NCBI RefSeq assembly: GCF_017313265.1
Contig: NZ_JAFLQZ010000019.1
Span: 58,324-122,323, forward strand
DNA length: 64,000 bases
Direction: 5' to 3'
Source of the DNA: Hymenobacter telluris
GTDB lineage: Bacteria > Bacteroidota > Bacteroidia > Cytophagales > Hymenobacteraceae
The translations under genes and the position numbers were made by a program. Positions 53,401 to 61,951 of this stretch are shown one piece after another (position 1 is the stretch's first letter; every line of letters begins with the position of its first letter). Below the pieces are notes generated by a model. That model was not told where the DNA came from and ran no database searches. It was given only the letters and a program-made list of their open reading frames with translations.

Positions 53401-54881
53401 AGGTGCGCCTGCGGCCGGTGCTGATGACGGCCACCGTGGCCTCGCTGGGCTTTCTGCCCATGGCCCTGTCTACGTCGGCCGGCGCGGAAGTGCAGCGCCC
53501 CCTGGCCACGGTGGTCATCGGCGGGCTGGTCACGGCGACGCTGCTGACTTTGCTGGTGCTGCCGGTACTCTACGCCCTGTCCGAACGCAACCCCAAACCG
53601 GAGCAAAAGCCGCAAACGACCCCGGCCCTGCCGGTTTCGGTGGTGCTGGTCCTCCTCCTGCTCGGCGGCTTGCTGGTTAGCAGTCCGGTTCGCGCGCAAG
53701 GCCCGCTGACGGCAAACCAAGCCGTCAGCCAGGCCCTGCAGGCCAACGGCACGGTGCAGGCCGCCCAACGCTCCCTGGAAGCCCAGCAGGCCCTGCGTCG
53801 CACGGCCTTCGACATGGGCCGCACCACCGTGACGGGCACCTACGGGCAGGTCAACTCCCCGCTTTCCGACAACGTGCTCAGCATCGGCCAGACGCTGGCC
53901 CTGCCGGGCTACTACCGGGCCCAGGCGGGGCTGAGCCAGGCCCAGATTAGCGCCCGTGAGCAGCAGCTGGCCCAGGTGCAGGCCGAGCTGCGCCGCCAGG
54001 TGCGCCTGAGCTACGAGCAGGCCGTTTACGCCCGCCACCGCCTGCGCACCCTGCGCGGGCAGGACAGCATCTACGCCGAGTTTCTGCGCGCGGCCCAGCT
54101 GCGCTTCAAGACCGGGGAAGTCAACCGCCTGGAGCCCGCCAACGCCATCATCCAGCAGGGCGAAACGCAGAACCAGCTGGCCCGGGCCCAGGCCGACTAC
54201 GCCATTGCCCGCCGGCAGCTGCAGGCCCTGCTGCAAGCCCCCGCGCTGGTGGCCGTGGCCGACAGCGCCCTGCGCCTGCTGCCCGTGCCCGCCGCGGCCA
54301 CTGACACGGCCCTGCTGGCCCAGACGCCCGAAGCCCGGGTGCTGCGCCAGCAGCTGGCCGAGCGGCAGGCCGAAACCCGGCTGGAGCAGGCCCAGGGCCT
54401 GCCGCAGGTGAACGTGGGCTACACCAACCAGTCTTTGCGCGGCACCTACGAGGTGGACGGGCGGGCACAGACCTACGGCACCGGCGACCGGTTTCAGAGC
54501 GTGCAGGCCGGCGTGGCCATTCCCTTGGTGCGCGGGCCCCAAAAAGCCCGGGTGCAGGCCGCCAAGCTGCAGGAGCAGGTGGCCACGGCCAACTACGAAC
54601 GCTACCGGGCGCAAGCCGCGGCCCAGCTCGACGAGCTGCGCACGCGCCTGGCCGAGCAGCAGCGCCGGGTGCGCTTCTACGAGCAGACGGCCCTGCCCCA
54701 GGCGGCCGTCATCGTGCGCCTGAGCCAGCTCTCCTACAAAGCCGGCGAAACCACCTATTCCGAGCTGCTGCTCAACCTGGAGCGCGCCCTGGCCGTGCGC
54801 ACCGCCTACCTCGACGCCGTGCTGCAACACAACCAGACCGTCATCGACCTGGACTACCTGCAGGGCGCGGCCGCTCAATAA
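50463..54881 (+). CDS. czcA: CzcA-type RND permease fused to TolC-family channel
   Basis: A 1472-aa protein. Residues 1-1040 are a full HME-type RND permease: MFDRLIHFSIHNKLIIGLL, TM4 motif SLGAIDFGLVVDGAVIIVEAI, and GFIALFGVAVLNGIVLIGYF in the second half. A short linker is followed by a signal-peptide-like helix near 1055-1075 (LPVSVVLVLLLLGGLLV ending SPVRAQ). The TolC-type region runs from about 1080 to 1472. DFGLVVDGAV is the motif of divalent-metal (Co/Zn/Cd) pumps. The internal helix could be cleaved to release the outer-membrane part, or keep the fusion as one chain. The CzcB adaptor follows 22 bp later. Confidence 0.93.
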   Translation: MFDRLIHFSIHNKLIIGLLTLALVAWGGYSLSRLPVDAVPDITTNQVVVYTVAPSLAAGDIERLVSFPVEQSLATIPGREEVRSFSRFGLSVVTIVFEDKIDIYWARQQVAERLREAESQIPQGIGRPEMAPVSTGLGEVYQYLVRAKPGYEKKYDARELRTIQDWIVRRQLLGTPGVADVSSFGGLLKQYEIRLDPTRLRSLNVTTEQVYQAVSRNNQNAGGAYLDQKPTAYFIRTEGLAENAADLGNIVVRNTRGGLPVLVRDVADVRLGSAVRYGAMTRNAEGEVTGGIVLMLKGANANEVIKAVKERMVTVEKSLPEGVTIDVYLDRSDLVGRAIHTVSKNLLEGALIVIFVLVLFLGNLRAGLVVASVIPLAMLFAISMMRLFGVSGNLLSLGAIDFGLVVDGAVIIVEAIVHRLQHHVGTASHPDEAGGRLSPGQMNEATYEAASKIRSSAAFGEIIILIVYLPLLALAGIEGKMFRPMAETVAFAIVGAFILSLTYVPMMSALGLSRDTEHKRNFSDRMMSWLEARYRPVLEWALRRRALVLGTAVGLFAGAVLLFRTLGGEFIPQLAEGDFAVEMRTLTGSSLSYTVDKSQQAAAILTKQFPEVKEVVAKIGAAEIPTDPMPVEAADVMVLLEKDQSKWTSARTQEELADKMAKALSVIPGVTFGFQQPIQMRFNELISGAKQDVVLKIYGEDLDRLASYADQAARLVRQVEGAEDVYVEQVTGLPQIVVKLDRNRMARFGLNAEDVNRTVQTAFAGQSAGQLFEQERRFDVVLRLAPELRQDISQVRQLLVATPAGEQVPLEQVATVGLQEGPNQIQRDDAKRRITVAFNVRGRDVESIVQELQGKMDRQLKFAPGYYATYGGQFENLREATQRLSIAVPVALLLIFVLLFFTFRSLKQSVMIFTAIPLSAIGGVLALWLRGMPFSISAGVGFIALFGVAVLNGIVLIGYFNQLKEEGRTDLYQRILEGTQVRLRPVLMTATVASLGFLPMALSTSAGAEVQRPLATVVIGGLVTATLLTLLVLPVLYALSERNPKPEQKPQTTPALPVSVVLVLLLLGGLLVSSPVRAQGPLTANQAVSQALQANGTVQAAQRSLEAQQALRRTAFDMGRTTVTGTYGQVNSPLSDNVLSIGQTLALPGYYRAQAGLSQAQISAREQQLAQVQAELRRQVRLSYEQAVYARHRLRTLRGQDSIYAEFLRAAQLRFKTGEVNRLEPANAIIQQGETQNQLARAQADYAIARRQLQALLQAPALVAVADSALRLLPVPAAATDTALLAQTPEARVLRQQLAERQAETRLEQAQGLPQVNVGYTNQSLRGTYEVDGRAQTYGTGDRFQSVQAGVAIPLVRGPQKARVQAAKLQEQVATANYERYRAQAAAQLDELRTRLAEQQRRVRFYEQTALPQAAVIVRLSQLSYKAGETTYSELLLNLERALAVRTAYLDAVLQHNQTVIDLDYLQGAAAQ

Positions 54882-54903
54882 CTTTTTCTCTCGACGACAA
54901 CCC

Positions 54904-56088
54904 ATGAAGTATATCGCATCCCTGGCGCTGCTGCTGAACCTGACCCTGGCCGGCTGCGGCTCCGATTCCAAATCCAATGCTGGCGCGAATGAGAAGCCCG
55001 CGAAAGCCGAAGCAGGCGAATCCCCGGCCGGTGAGGCCGAAGAAGCCTCGGACCTGGTGACCCTGTCGCCGGCCGAGCAGCAGGCCGGCGGCCTGAAAAC
55101 CGGCCGCGTGAGCTCCCGCCCCATGGGCGCGGGCCTGGCCGTGAACGGCACGCTGGACGTGCCGCCGGAGAGCGCCGTCTCCATCACTGCCCCGCTGGGC
55201 GGCTACGTGCAGAGCACCGAGCTGCTGCAGGGCTCCCGCGTGCGCAAGGGCGAAGTGCTGGCCGTGCTGCGCAACCCCGAGTTTATTACCCTGCAGAAGG
55301 AATACCTGGAGCTGCGCAGCCGCCTGAAGTTTGCCAACGCCGAGCTGGCCCGCCAGCGGGAGCTCTACCAGCAGGAAGTCGCGCCCCTGAAAAACTACCA
55401 GCGGGCCCAGGCCGAAGTCGAAGCCCTGCAGGTGCAGCTCAGCGCCCAGGCCGCGCAGCTGCGCATTGCCGGGCTCCCGGTAGGCGGGGCCATCACCACC
55501 ACGGCCACGCTGCGCGCCCCGCGGGCCGGCTTCGTGCGGGCCGTGAACGTGACGGTGGGTCAGAGCGTGACGGCCACCGAGCCCTTGTTTGAAATCGTGG
55601 ACCCCGAACACCTGCACGTGGAGCTCACGGTCTTTGAGCGGGACGTGGCCCGGGTGCAGCACGGCCAGCTGATTCGCTTTACGCTGGCCAGCGACTCGAC
55701 CGGCTCCCGCCGGGAGCGGACGGCCCACGTCTACCTGGTGGGCAAGGCCATCGGCGAGGACCGCACCGTGCGCGTGCACGGCCACCTGGACCAGGAAAAC
55801 GACCCGGCCCTGCTGCCGGGCCTCTACGTGCGCGCCACCATCGAAACGGGCCGCACCGACGCCACGACCCTGCCCAACACGGCCCTGGTGCGCTTTGAGG
55901 GCAAAAGCTATGCGTACGCGGTGGAAGCCCCCGGCCGCTACCGCATGGTGCCAGTGACGCTGGGCCGCAGCGAGGACGCCTACACCGAAGTTACCCTGCC
56001 CGAAACCGTGCCGTCCACCACCACTTTCGTTACGGACGGGGCCTACTCGCTGCTGGCCAAAATGAAAAACGCGGAAGAGGAGGAGTAA
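54904..56088 (+). CDS. czcB: CzcB-type RND adaptor lipoprotein
   Basis: A 394-aa lipoprotein (lipobox LAGC near residue 19). A Glu/Lys-rich linker is followed by the adaptor core ITAPLGGYVQSTELLQGSRVRKG, a helical hairpin (FITLQKEYLELRSRLKFANAELARQ), the second lipoyl half (LRAPRAGFVRAVNVTVGQSV), barrel and membrane-proximal domains. It has no HMBD, unlike the two Cus-type adaptors. It works with the CzcA-TolC fusion directly upstream. Confidence 0.92.
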   Translation: MKYIASLALLLNLTLAGCGSDSKSNAGANEKPAKAEAGESPAGEAEEASDLVTLSPAEQQAGGLKTGRVSSRPMGAGLAVNGTLDVPPESAVSITAPLGGYVQSTELLQGSRVRKGEVLAVLRNPEFITLQKEYLELRSRLKFANAELARQRELYQQEVAPLKNYQRAQAEVEALQVQLSAQAAQLRIAGLPVGGAITTTATLRAPRAGFVRAVNVTVGQSVTATEPLFEIVDPEHLHVELTVFERDVARVQHGQLIRFTLASDSTGSRRERTAHVYLVGKAIGEDRTVRVHGHLDQENDPALLPGLYVRATIETGRTDATTLPNTALVRFEGKSYAYAVEAPGRYRMVPVTLGRSEDAYTEVTLPETVPSTTTFVTDGAYSLLAKMKNAEEEE

Positions 56089-56133
56089 CCTCCGCCGTTG
56101 CAACCGTACAGTATAACTCTCTCACGATTGCCC

Positions 56134-56745
56134 ATGCTCGAACTACTCACTGGTGCCTTTCTGCTCAGCCTGCTCCACGCCGCCATTCCCAACCACTGGG
56201 CGCCGGTGCTGGCCGTGGCGCGGGCCGAGGGCTGGCCCCTGCGGCGGGCGGTGGGGGTGACAATGGTGGCAGGCCTGGCCCACGTGCTGAGTACCGTGCT
56301 GCTGGGCCTGGCGCTGGGGCTGCTGGGCTGGCGCCTGTCGGCCCGCTTCTCGCAGTTTGCGGGCGTGGCCGCCCCGGCGCTGCTCGTTGTCATTGGCCTG
56401 CTCTACGCCTTTTCCGGGCCCGGGCACACCCACCCGGACCCATCGCCCGTGCCGCGGCGGCCCCGCGGCCGGGTGGTGCTGGGCCTGGCGGCTACCATGT
56501 TCCTGGCGCCCTGCCTGGAGATTCAGACTTTTTTTCTGGCCGCCGGCTCCCAGGGCACGGCCACGCTGGCCCTGCTGATGGCCACGTACCTGGTCGTGTC
56601 GCTGGGGGCCATGAGCGCGCTGGTGGCCGTGGTGTACTCCGGCATCCGCCGCCTTAACCTCGCCGGCCTGGCCCGGCACGAGCGCCGCTTCACCGGGGCG
56701 GTGCTCGTGCTGGTGGGACTGGCCGGCTTTTTTGTGGACTGGTAG
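56134..56745 (+). CDS. Integral membrane protein, TauE/UreH-like metal-transport type
   Basis: 203 aa from ATG 56134 with about six membrane helices. Signature features are LLSLLHAAIPNHWAPVLAVARAEGW in helix 1-2, the loop FSGPGHTHPDP, and ATMFLAPCLEIQTFFLAAGSQG. The arrangement resembles the UreH/NiCoT-like or TauE-like small exporters sometimes found in czc clusters. His residues in helix 1 could bind metal. It lies 45 bp after czcB. The substrate is unknown. Confidence 0.75.
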   Translation: MLELLTGAFLLSLLHAAIPNHWAPVLAVARAEGWPLRRAVGVTMVAGLAHVLSTVLLGLALGLLGWRLSARFSQFAGVAAPALLVVIGLLYAFSGPGHTHPDPSPVPRRPRGRVVLGLAATMFLAPCLEIQTFFLAAGSQGTATLALLMATYLVVSLGAMSALVAVVYSGIRRLNLAGLARHERRFTGAVLVLVGLAGFFVDW

Positions 56746-56793
56746 GCGCCCGCGCCTGCCGTCCTATTCTTTCATCGATGCTATTGCCTTCCT

Positions 56794-58941
56794 ATGCCTG
56801 ACCCTACTTCCCCCGACACCAACGAAGAGCTGAACACCGCCAAGCAGGTGAAGCCCGAAAATGTGGGCGCCCTGAGCCGCGACCAGCTCACGCCCGAAGC
56901 CGCCGCCGCGCCCGAGGGCCACGACGTGCCCGGCCACGACCACACCGGCCACAACCACCCGGCCGGCAAAAAAGTCGTGGACCTGGCCGGTAAACCAGCC
57001 GACGAGCACGCCGGCCATTCCCACGGCGACGGCGACGACCACGACCACGGGCCCGCCGACGCCAACCCCTACCTCTGGCCCGGCGTGAGCTTGGCCCTGC
57101 TGCTCTCGGGCATTGCGCTGGACTACTACCAGGTGGGCTTTTTCGCCGGCTACGTGCGGCTGCTCTGGTACGGAGTGGCCTTTCTGCTGGTCGGCTGGAA
57201 AGTCATTCGCTCGGCCATCCAAAGCATCCCCTCGGGCAACATCTTCAACGAGTTTCTGCTCATGAGCATTGCCACGCTCGGGGCCTTTGCCATCGGCGAG
57301 TACCCGGAAGGGGTGGCCGTGATGCTGTTCTACACCGTGGGCGAGTTGTTTCAGGACGCGGCCGTGAACCGGGCCAAGCGCAGCATCAAGGCCCTGCTCG
57401 AAATCCAGGCCACCGAAGTCACCGTGGTGCGCAACGGCCAAAGCCTCGTGCTCGACCCGAAAGAAGTGCAGGTGGGCGACGTAATGGAAGTACGCCCGGG
57501 CGAGAAAGTGGCCCTTGACGGGACCCTGAACACTTCGGCGGCCAACTTCAACACGGCCGCGCTGACTGGCGAATCGGCCCCGCAGACCAAGCAGCCGGGC
57601 GAGCCCGTGCTGGCGGGCATGATTAACCTGGAGTCCCTGATTCAGGTGAGCGTAACGGCGGCTTTCAAGGACACCAAGCTGAGCAAGATTCTGGCCATGG
57701 TGCAGGACGCGGTGGGCCGCAAGGCCAAGACCCAGCAGTTCATCACCAAGTTTGCCAAAATCTACACGCCCATTGTCGTGGGGCTCGCCGTGCTGCTCAT
57801 CGTGGTGCCTTACTTCGTGGTCGACGACTACGTGTTCCGCACCTGGCTCTACCGGGCGCTCGTGTTTCTGGTCATTTCCTGCCCCTGCGCGCTGGTCATC
57901 AGCATTCCGCTGGGCTACTTCGGCGGCATCGGGGCGGCTTCGAAGGCCGGCATTCTGTTCAAGGGCTCCAACTTCCTGGACGTGCTGCGCGAGATTGACA
58001 CGGTGGTGATGGACAAGACGGGCACGCTCACCCAGGGCGTGTTTGCCGTGCAGCAGGTGCAGCCCGCCGCCGGCACCACCCCGGAGCAGCTGCTGCGCCT
58101 GGTGGGCGCGCTGGAAACCAAATCGACTCACCCGATTGCCAAGGCCGTCGTCACCCACGTGGGGGCAGCCGCCACCGGCGTGCCCGTGGAAGGCGTCGAG
58201 GAAATTGCCGGCCACGGCCTGCGCGGCAAAGTGGACGACCGCGACGTGCTGGCCGGCAACACCAAGCTGCTCACCAAATTCAGCGTGGCCTACCCGCCGG
58301 AAGTAGACCAGGTGGTGGACAGCATCGTGGTGGCCGCCGTGGACGGCAAATACGCCGGCTACCTGACCGTGGCAGATGCCCCCAAAGAGGACGCGGCCCG
58401 CGCCGTGCAGGAGCTCAAGGCCGACGGCATCACCAAAATCGTGATGCTCTCCGGCGACAAAGACAGCATCGTGCAGCGGGTGGCCAAGGAGCTGGGCATC
58501 ACCGAAGCGCACGGCGGCCTGCTGCCCGAAGACAAGGCCCGCTATGTGCAGCAGTACATCAGCGAGGGCAACAAGCTGGCTTTCGTGGGCGATGGGGTGA
58601 ACGATGCGCCGGTGGTAGCCCTGGCCGACGTGGGCATTGCCATGGGCGGGCTGGGCTCGGACGCCACCATCGAAACAGCGGACGTGGTGATTCAAACCGA
58701 CCACCCGAGTAAAATTGCCACCGCCCGGCGCATTGCCCGCACTACCCACACGGTGGTGTGGCAGAACATCTGGCTGGCCTTTATCGTGAAGGGCATCGTG
58801 CTGGCGCTGGGCGCCGGCGGCGTGGCCACCATGTGGGAGGCCGTCTTTGCCGACGTAGGGGTAGCGCTGCTGGCCATTCTCAACTCCGTGCGCATCCAGC
58901 GCATGGACTTTACCAGCAAGGGGGAAGCGCCCCGCTCGTAA
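56794..58941 (+). CDS. zntA: Zn/Cd/Pb-type P1B ATPase with His-rich N-terminus
   Basis: A 715-aa pump. Instead of HMA domains, the N-terminus has a His/Asp-rich region (42-87: GHDVPGHDHTGHNHP, HAGHSHGDG, DDHDHG). It has actuator motif TGES (258-261), SCPC in TM6 (363-365), DKTGT (407-411), STHPIAKA and FVGDGVNDAPVVALADVG. The overall form fits P1B-2 ATPases for Zn(II)/Cd(II)/Pb(II). The His-rich tail probably senses or delivers Zn(II). It lies 48 bp after the UreH-like gene and forms the inner-membrane exporter of the block. Confidence 0.92.
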   Translation: MPDPTSPDTNEELNTAKQVKPENVGALSRDQLTPEAAAAPEGHDVPGHDHTGHNHPAGKKVVDLAGKPADEHAGHSHGDGDDHDHGPADANPYLWPGVSLALLLSGIALDYYQVGFFAGYVRLLWYGVAFLLVGWKVIRSAIQSIPSGNIFNEFLLMSIATLGAFAIGEYPEGVAVMLFYTVGELFQDAAVNRAKRSIKALLEIQATEVTVVRNGQSLVLDPKEVQVGDVMEVRPGEKVALDGTLNTSAANFNTAALTGESAPQTKQPGEPVLAGMINLESLIQVSVTAAFKDTKLSKILAMVQDAVGRKAKTQQFITKFAKIYTPIVVGLAVLLIVVPYFVVDDYVFRTWLYRALVFLVISCPCALVISIPLGYFGGIGAASKAGILFKGSNFLDVLREIDTVVMDKTGTLTQGVFAVQQVQPAAGTTPEQLLRLVGALETKSTHPIAKAVVTHVGAAATGVPVEGVEEIAGHGLRGKVDDRDVLAGNTKLLTKFSVAYPPEVDQVVDSIVVAAVDGKYAGYLTVADAPKEDAARAVQELKADGITKIVMLSGDKDSIVQRVAKELGITEAHGGLLPEDKARYVQQYISEGNKLAFVGDGVNDAPVVALADVGIAMGGLGSDATIETADVVIQTDHPSKIATARRIARTTHTVVWQNIWLAFIVKGIVLALGAGGVATMWEAVFADVGVALLAILNSVRIQRMDFTSKGEAPRS

Positions 58942-58960
58942 TTAGCCCCAATTCTTATCG

Positions 58961-59665
58961 ATGCCTATCATGAAACTGCGCGTTGTCCTGTTTGCCGGCA
59001 TGGTGGCCAGCGGCCTGTGCGGGGTTAGCTGCAGCTCGCGGCACGATACCGATGAGCACGAGCAGGAGGTGCACGCCGGCGCAAAGCCAAAACCGGCGCC
59101 AGCGGCGGCGCCCACTTCCCTGCGCGACACGGTGCAGCTCCTGGTGCAGCAGCTCGACACCGTGCGCCGCATCGGCTGCTGGGACGAAGACTTTGCCCGC
59201 GTCATGAGCGTGCACCACGCGGGCGCCCAGCGCCTGGCGGCCGTGGAAGTATCGCAGGGCAAGGACTCGACCCTGCGCGCGCAGGCCCAGCACGTGCTCA
59301 AAGGCCACGAGCGCGACAACCATGTGCTCACCCTGGCCCTGACCCGGGAGCCGCCCGCTGGCCAGGAATACCGGCCGGGCAATGCCCGGGACCCGTTTGT
59401 GCGGCGGATGACGGCGGCCCTGGCTCCTCTGCGCGAGCTGCCGCCCGCCTCGGGCAGCCTCGACACCGACTTTGCCACCCTCATGGTGCGGCACCACCAG
59501 AGCGGCGTTGCGCTGGCCCAGACCGAGCTGGCGTACGGCCGCAACGCGGAAGTCAAAGCCGCCGCCCGCAATATCGTGCGCGACGAGCAGGCCGAGGTCC
59601 GGCAGTACCAGCGCTGGCTGCAAACCCATTCCGCTTCCCTTCCCTCACCTAAACCGGCCCCGTGA
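58961..59665 (+). CDS. DUF305 lipoprotein, two-domain
   Basis: A 234-aa protein; an in-frame ATG at 58970 is an equally good start. Lipobox GVSC is followed by a Lys/Pro/Ala linker, then two DUF305-like units with ARVMSVHHAGA and ATLMVRHHQSG. It is less Met-rich than the two-domain lipoproteins at 2324 and 8695, which may reflect a non-copper block. Its stop overlaps the ZIP start (59662/59665). Confidence 0.85.
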   Translation: MPIMKLRVVLFAGMVASGLCGVSCSSRHDTDEHEQEVHAGAKPKPAPAAAPTSLRDTVQLLVQQLDTVRRIGCWDEDFARVMSVHHAGAQRLAAVEVSQGKDSTLRAQAQHVLKGHERDNHVLTLALTREPPAGQEYRPGNARDPFVRRMTAALAPLRELPPASGSLDTDFATLMVRHHQSGVALAQTELAYGRNAEVKAAARNIVRDEQAEVRQYQRWLQTHSASLPSPKPAP

Positions 59666-60471
59666 TGCTGCTTGCCCTTCCCACCGCCGCTGCCCCGGAC
59701 TGGACCACCATGCTGGGCTTTTCGCTGCTGCCGGCTATTGTTATGATTGCCGGCGCGGCCCTGGCCGTATGGCGCACGCCCGGCGCCAAGCTGCGCAGTG
59801 CCATCCTGCACTTTGCCGCCGGCGTCATCTTCTCGGTGGTGGCCGTGGAGCTGTTGCCCGACATTGTGGCCCACCACGCGCCCTACGAAGTAGCGTTGGG
59901 CTTCGGGCTGGGTGTGGCGGCCATGCTTGGGCTGCGCTACCTGACCCAGCGCCTGGAAAAGCAGGCCGAAGCCGGGCCGGAACCTGCCGCGCCGCTGGCT
60001 GGTACCGGTCCCCTTCCAGCAGCAACAACGGCTCGCCCGTTGCCTTGGGGCCTGCTGGTAGCCATCGGCATCGACATTCTCATCGACGGCCTGCTGTTGG
60101 GCATCGGCTTTGCTGCCGGCGCCAAGGAAGGCACCCTGCTGGCTATTGCCCTCACCATTGAGCTGCTGTCGCTGGGCCTGGCGACGGCCGTGGAGCTGCG
60201 CCAGGATGGGCACGGCAAGGGCCGCGCCGTGGCCATCGTGGCCGGCACCTCGCTCATGCTGCTGGTGGGGGCGGGTATCGGCACCACGGTGCTGCGCGGG
60301 GCCACCGGCAACCTGCTGGAAATCGTGCTTTCCTTTGGCCTGGCCGCGCTGCTGTTCCTCGTCACCGAGGAGCTGCTGACCGAAGCCCACGAGGAAACCG
60401 AAACGCCCTTGCTCACGCTGTCCTTTTTCGTGGGCTTTCTCTTATTCCTGCTGCTGGGCATGGTTGCCTAG
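59665..60471 (+). CDS. ZIP-family metal transporter
   Basis: About 268 aa from ATG 59665; a GTG at 59662 is possible. It has eight membrane helices, with a variable hydrophilic loop after helix 3 (GPEPAAPLAGTGPLPAA). Helix 4-5 region motifs IGIDILIDGLLLGIGFAAG and LTIELLSLGLATAVELR carry the Asp/Glu/His-type residues of ZIP transporters. ZIP proteins usually bring Zn(II) or Fe(II) inward, so its place in an export operon is notable. It overlaps the DUF305 gene end. Confidence 0.8.
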   Translation: MLLALPTAAAPDWTTMLGFSLLPAIVMIAGAALAVWRTPGAKLRSAILHFAAGVIFSVVAVELLPDIVAHHAPYEVALGFGLGVAAMLGLRYLTQRLEKQAEAGPEPAAPLAGTGPLPAATTARPLPWGLLVAIGIDILIDGLLLGIGFAAGAKEGTLLAIALTIELLSLGLATAVELRQDGHGKGRAVAIVAGTSLMLLVGAGIGTTVLRGATGNLLEIVLSFGLAALLFLVTEELLTEAHEETETPLLTLSFFVGFLLFLLLGMVA

Positions 60472-60494
60472 CTGTACCCTCATCTTTCTTGCGC

Positions 60495-60761
60495 ATGCAC
60501 ACCGCCAAAATTGACCTGACCCTGGAGCCTACGGGCCGCCATATCGCCTTTTCCAAAGACCTGCTGGAAGTGGCTCACGTATTTCGCCGCGTCGGGGGCG
60601 AAGTTTCGTCCTGGCAGCGCGTGGCGGTGAATGCCCGCTCGCCCTTTCTGGACACCGACTCGTTTGCGCCGGGCACCTTGCTGGAATACTACGTACAGCA
60701 CGAAACGCAGCAGGGCGAGCCCGAAGCGCGCAGCCACGTAGTGAGCACCACCCTGGTTTAA
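60495..60761 (+). CDS. Hypothetical protein (88 aa)
   Basis: Starts MHTAKIDLTLEPTGRHIAFSKD and is beta-rich with no signal peptide, cysteine or clear motif. The sequence (VSSWQRVAVNARSPFLDTDSF, GTLLEYYVQHETQQGE) resembles a small beta-sandwich. It follows the ZIP gene by 23 bp and is probably in the same operon. No family was recognised. Confidence 0.55.
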   Translation: MHTAKIDLTLEPTGRHIAFSKDLLEVAHVFRRVGGEVSSWQRVAVNARSPFLDTDSFAPGTLLEYYVQHETQQGEPEARSHVVSTTLV

Positions 60762-60770
60762 ATTCGCGGC

Positions 60771-60932
60771 ATGCTGCTCCCATTAGCTCCGTTCCCGGCC
60801 CGGTTCCGGCCCACCGTGCTGCGCAGCGCCTTGGTGCCGCTGGTGACCCTGAGCCTGCTGCTGGGCAGTTGCCGGGGCAAGGGCGACGAAGCGGCCGACG
60901 TACACCAACCAGGGGTGTTGTTAAACAAATAG
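60771..60932 (+). pseudogene. N-terminal fragment of a lipoprotein gene
   Basis: 53 residues: a signal peptide and a clear lipobox LLLGSC, then CRGKGDEAADVHQPG and a quick stop (VLLNK). The stop falls inside the 28-bp repeat at 60923-60950. The original gene was therefore cut off by the repeat-bearing element. It starts 9 bp after the 88-aa gene, so it was probably the next gene in the zinc operon. Confidence 0.65.
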
Positions 60933-60950
60933 GGTAAAACCTCCGACTCG
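60923..60950. repeat. 28-bp repeat, copy 1
   Basis: The sequence AACAAATAGGGTAAAACCTC continues into CGACTCG. A second copy lies at 63874-63901 in the same direction, differing at two positions (first base, and GAGTCG versus GACTCG). It looks like one end of an insertion element. Confidence 0.7.
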
Positions 60951-60953
60951 GCC

Positions 60954-61025
60954 CTACGCCGGTTTGCTTGGCGGCTGCCAGGTAGCAATCAGGTCCATGT
61001 CAAACGGGGCTTCGGCCAGCAGGGG
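60954..61025 (-). pseudogene. C-terminal remnant of an unknown minus-strand gene
   Basis: On the minus strand about 20 residues end LLAEAPFDMDLIATWQPP then SKPA and a TAG at 60954. Upstream the frame runs into the antisense of the plus-strand XDH fragment, so only the tail is native. It ends 3 bp from the repeat at 60923-60950. It may be the tail of a transposase whose end repeat lies next to it (inference). Confidence 0.4.
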
Positions 61026-61913
61026 GTGGTCGGAGAAGTCGTACTCACCGCCGCCGGCCACCTGATGGTGAGCAGCGCCAGCAACGACATCGGCACCGGC
61101 ACCTACACCATCATGACTCAGATTGCGGCCCAAACCCTGGGCTTGCCGCTGGAAGCCGTCACCTTCCGCCTCGGCGACACCGAACTGCCCGAAGCGCCCG
61201 TGCAGGGCGGCTCCTGGACGGCCGCCTCCGTGGGCACCGCCGTGCAGGCCGCCTGCCAGGCGCTGGGCAACAAGCTGCTCAAGCTGGCGCAGCAACTGGC
61301 CGATTCGCCGCTGCAAGGCGCCGCTTTTGAGGACGTGCAGTTTGTGGACGGGGTAATCCGGCTCAATGAGGACATCAGCCGCCGCGTCGTCATTGCCGAA
61401 CTTCTCGACGCCAGCGGCGAGGAAAAAGTGGAAGCCGAAGCCACCACCGGGCCCAATATGCTCAAGCAGCAGCCCTACTCCATGCACTCACACAACGCCG
61501 TGTTCGTGGAGGTAAGAGTGGACGAGGACCTGGGCACGGTGCACGTAGCGCGCGTGGTAAACGCCGTGGCCGCCGGCCGCATCCTCAACCCCAAAACCGC
61601 CCGCAGTCAGGTGCTGGGCTCGGTGGTCTGGGGCATTGGCATGGCCCTGATGGAAGAATCCATCATGGACCACGGCTTCGGCCGCTATATGAACCACAAC
61701 CTCGCCGAGTACCACATTCCCGTCATGGCCGACATTGACACCATCGATGTGGTGCTGGTCGAGGAAGAGGACGACATCGTGAATCCGCTGGGTGTCAAAG
61801 GCATCGGGGAGATTGGCTTCCTCGGCGTGGCCGCCGCCGTCGCCAACGCCGTGTTTCACGCCACCGGCAAGCGCGTGCGCGACCTGCCGGTGAGCTTGGA
61901 TAAATTACTGTAA
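61026..61913 (+). pseudogene. C-terminal fragment of a molybdopterin-binding xanthine dehydrogenase-type subunit
   Basis: About 295 residues of a roughly 730-aa subunit, with no proper start: the frame begins at a GTG right at the junction. Present are SASNDIGTGTYTIMTQIAAQ (Moco-binding), PVQGGSWTAASVGTAVQ, NAVFVEVRVDEDLGTVHVARV and the catalytic-Glu region KGIGEIGFLGVAAAVANAV. The N-terminal half, including the FAD/FeS-partner interfaces, is gone. It was probably joined to the plasmid by the element whose tail lies at 60954-61025. Confidence 0.85.
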
Positions 61914-61951
61914 CCTCTCCTCCTCAGCTGGCGTCCGCTGAGGAGGAGAGG
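61914..61951 (+). terminator. Hairpin after the XDH fragment
   Basis: A 15-bp perfect stem (CCTCTCCTCCTCAGC / GCTGAGGAGGAGAGG) with an 8-nt loop lies 1 bp after the stop. No T-run follows, so termination is likely but not certain. Confidence 0.55.
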
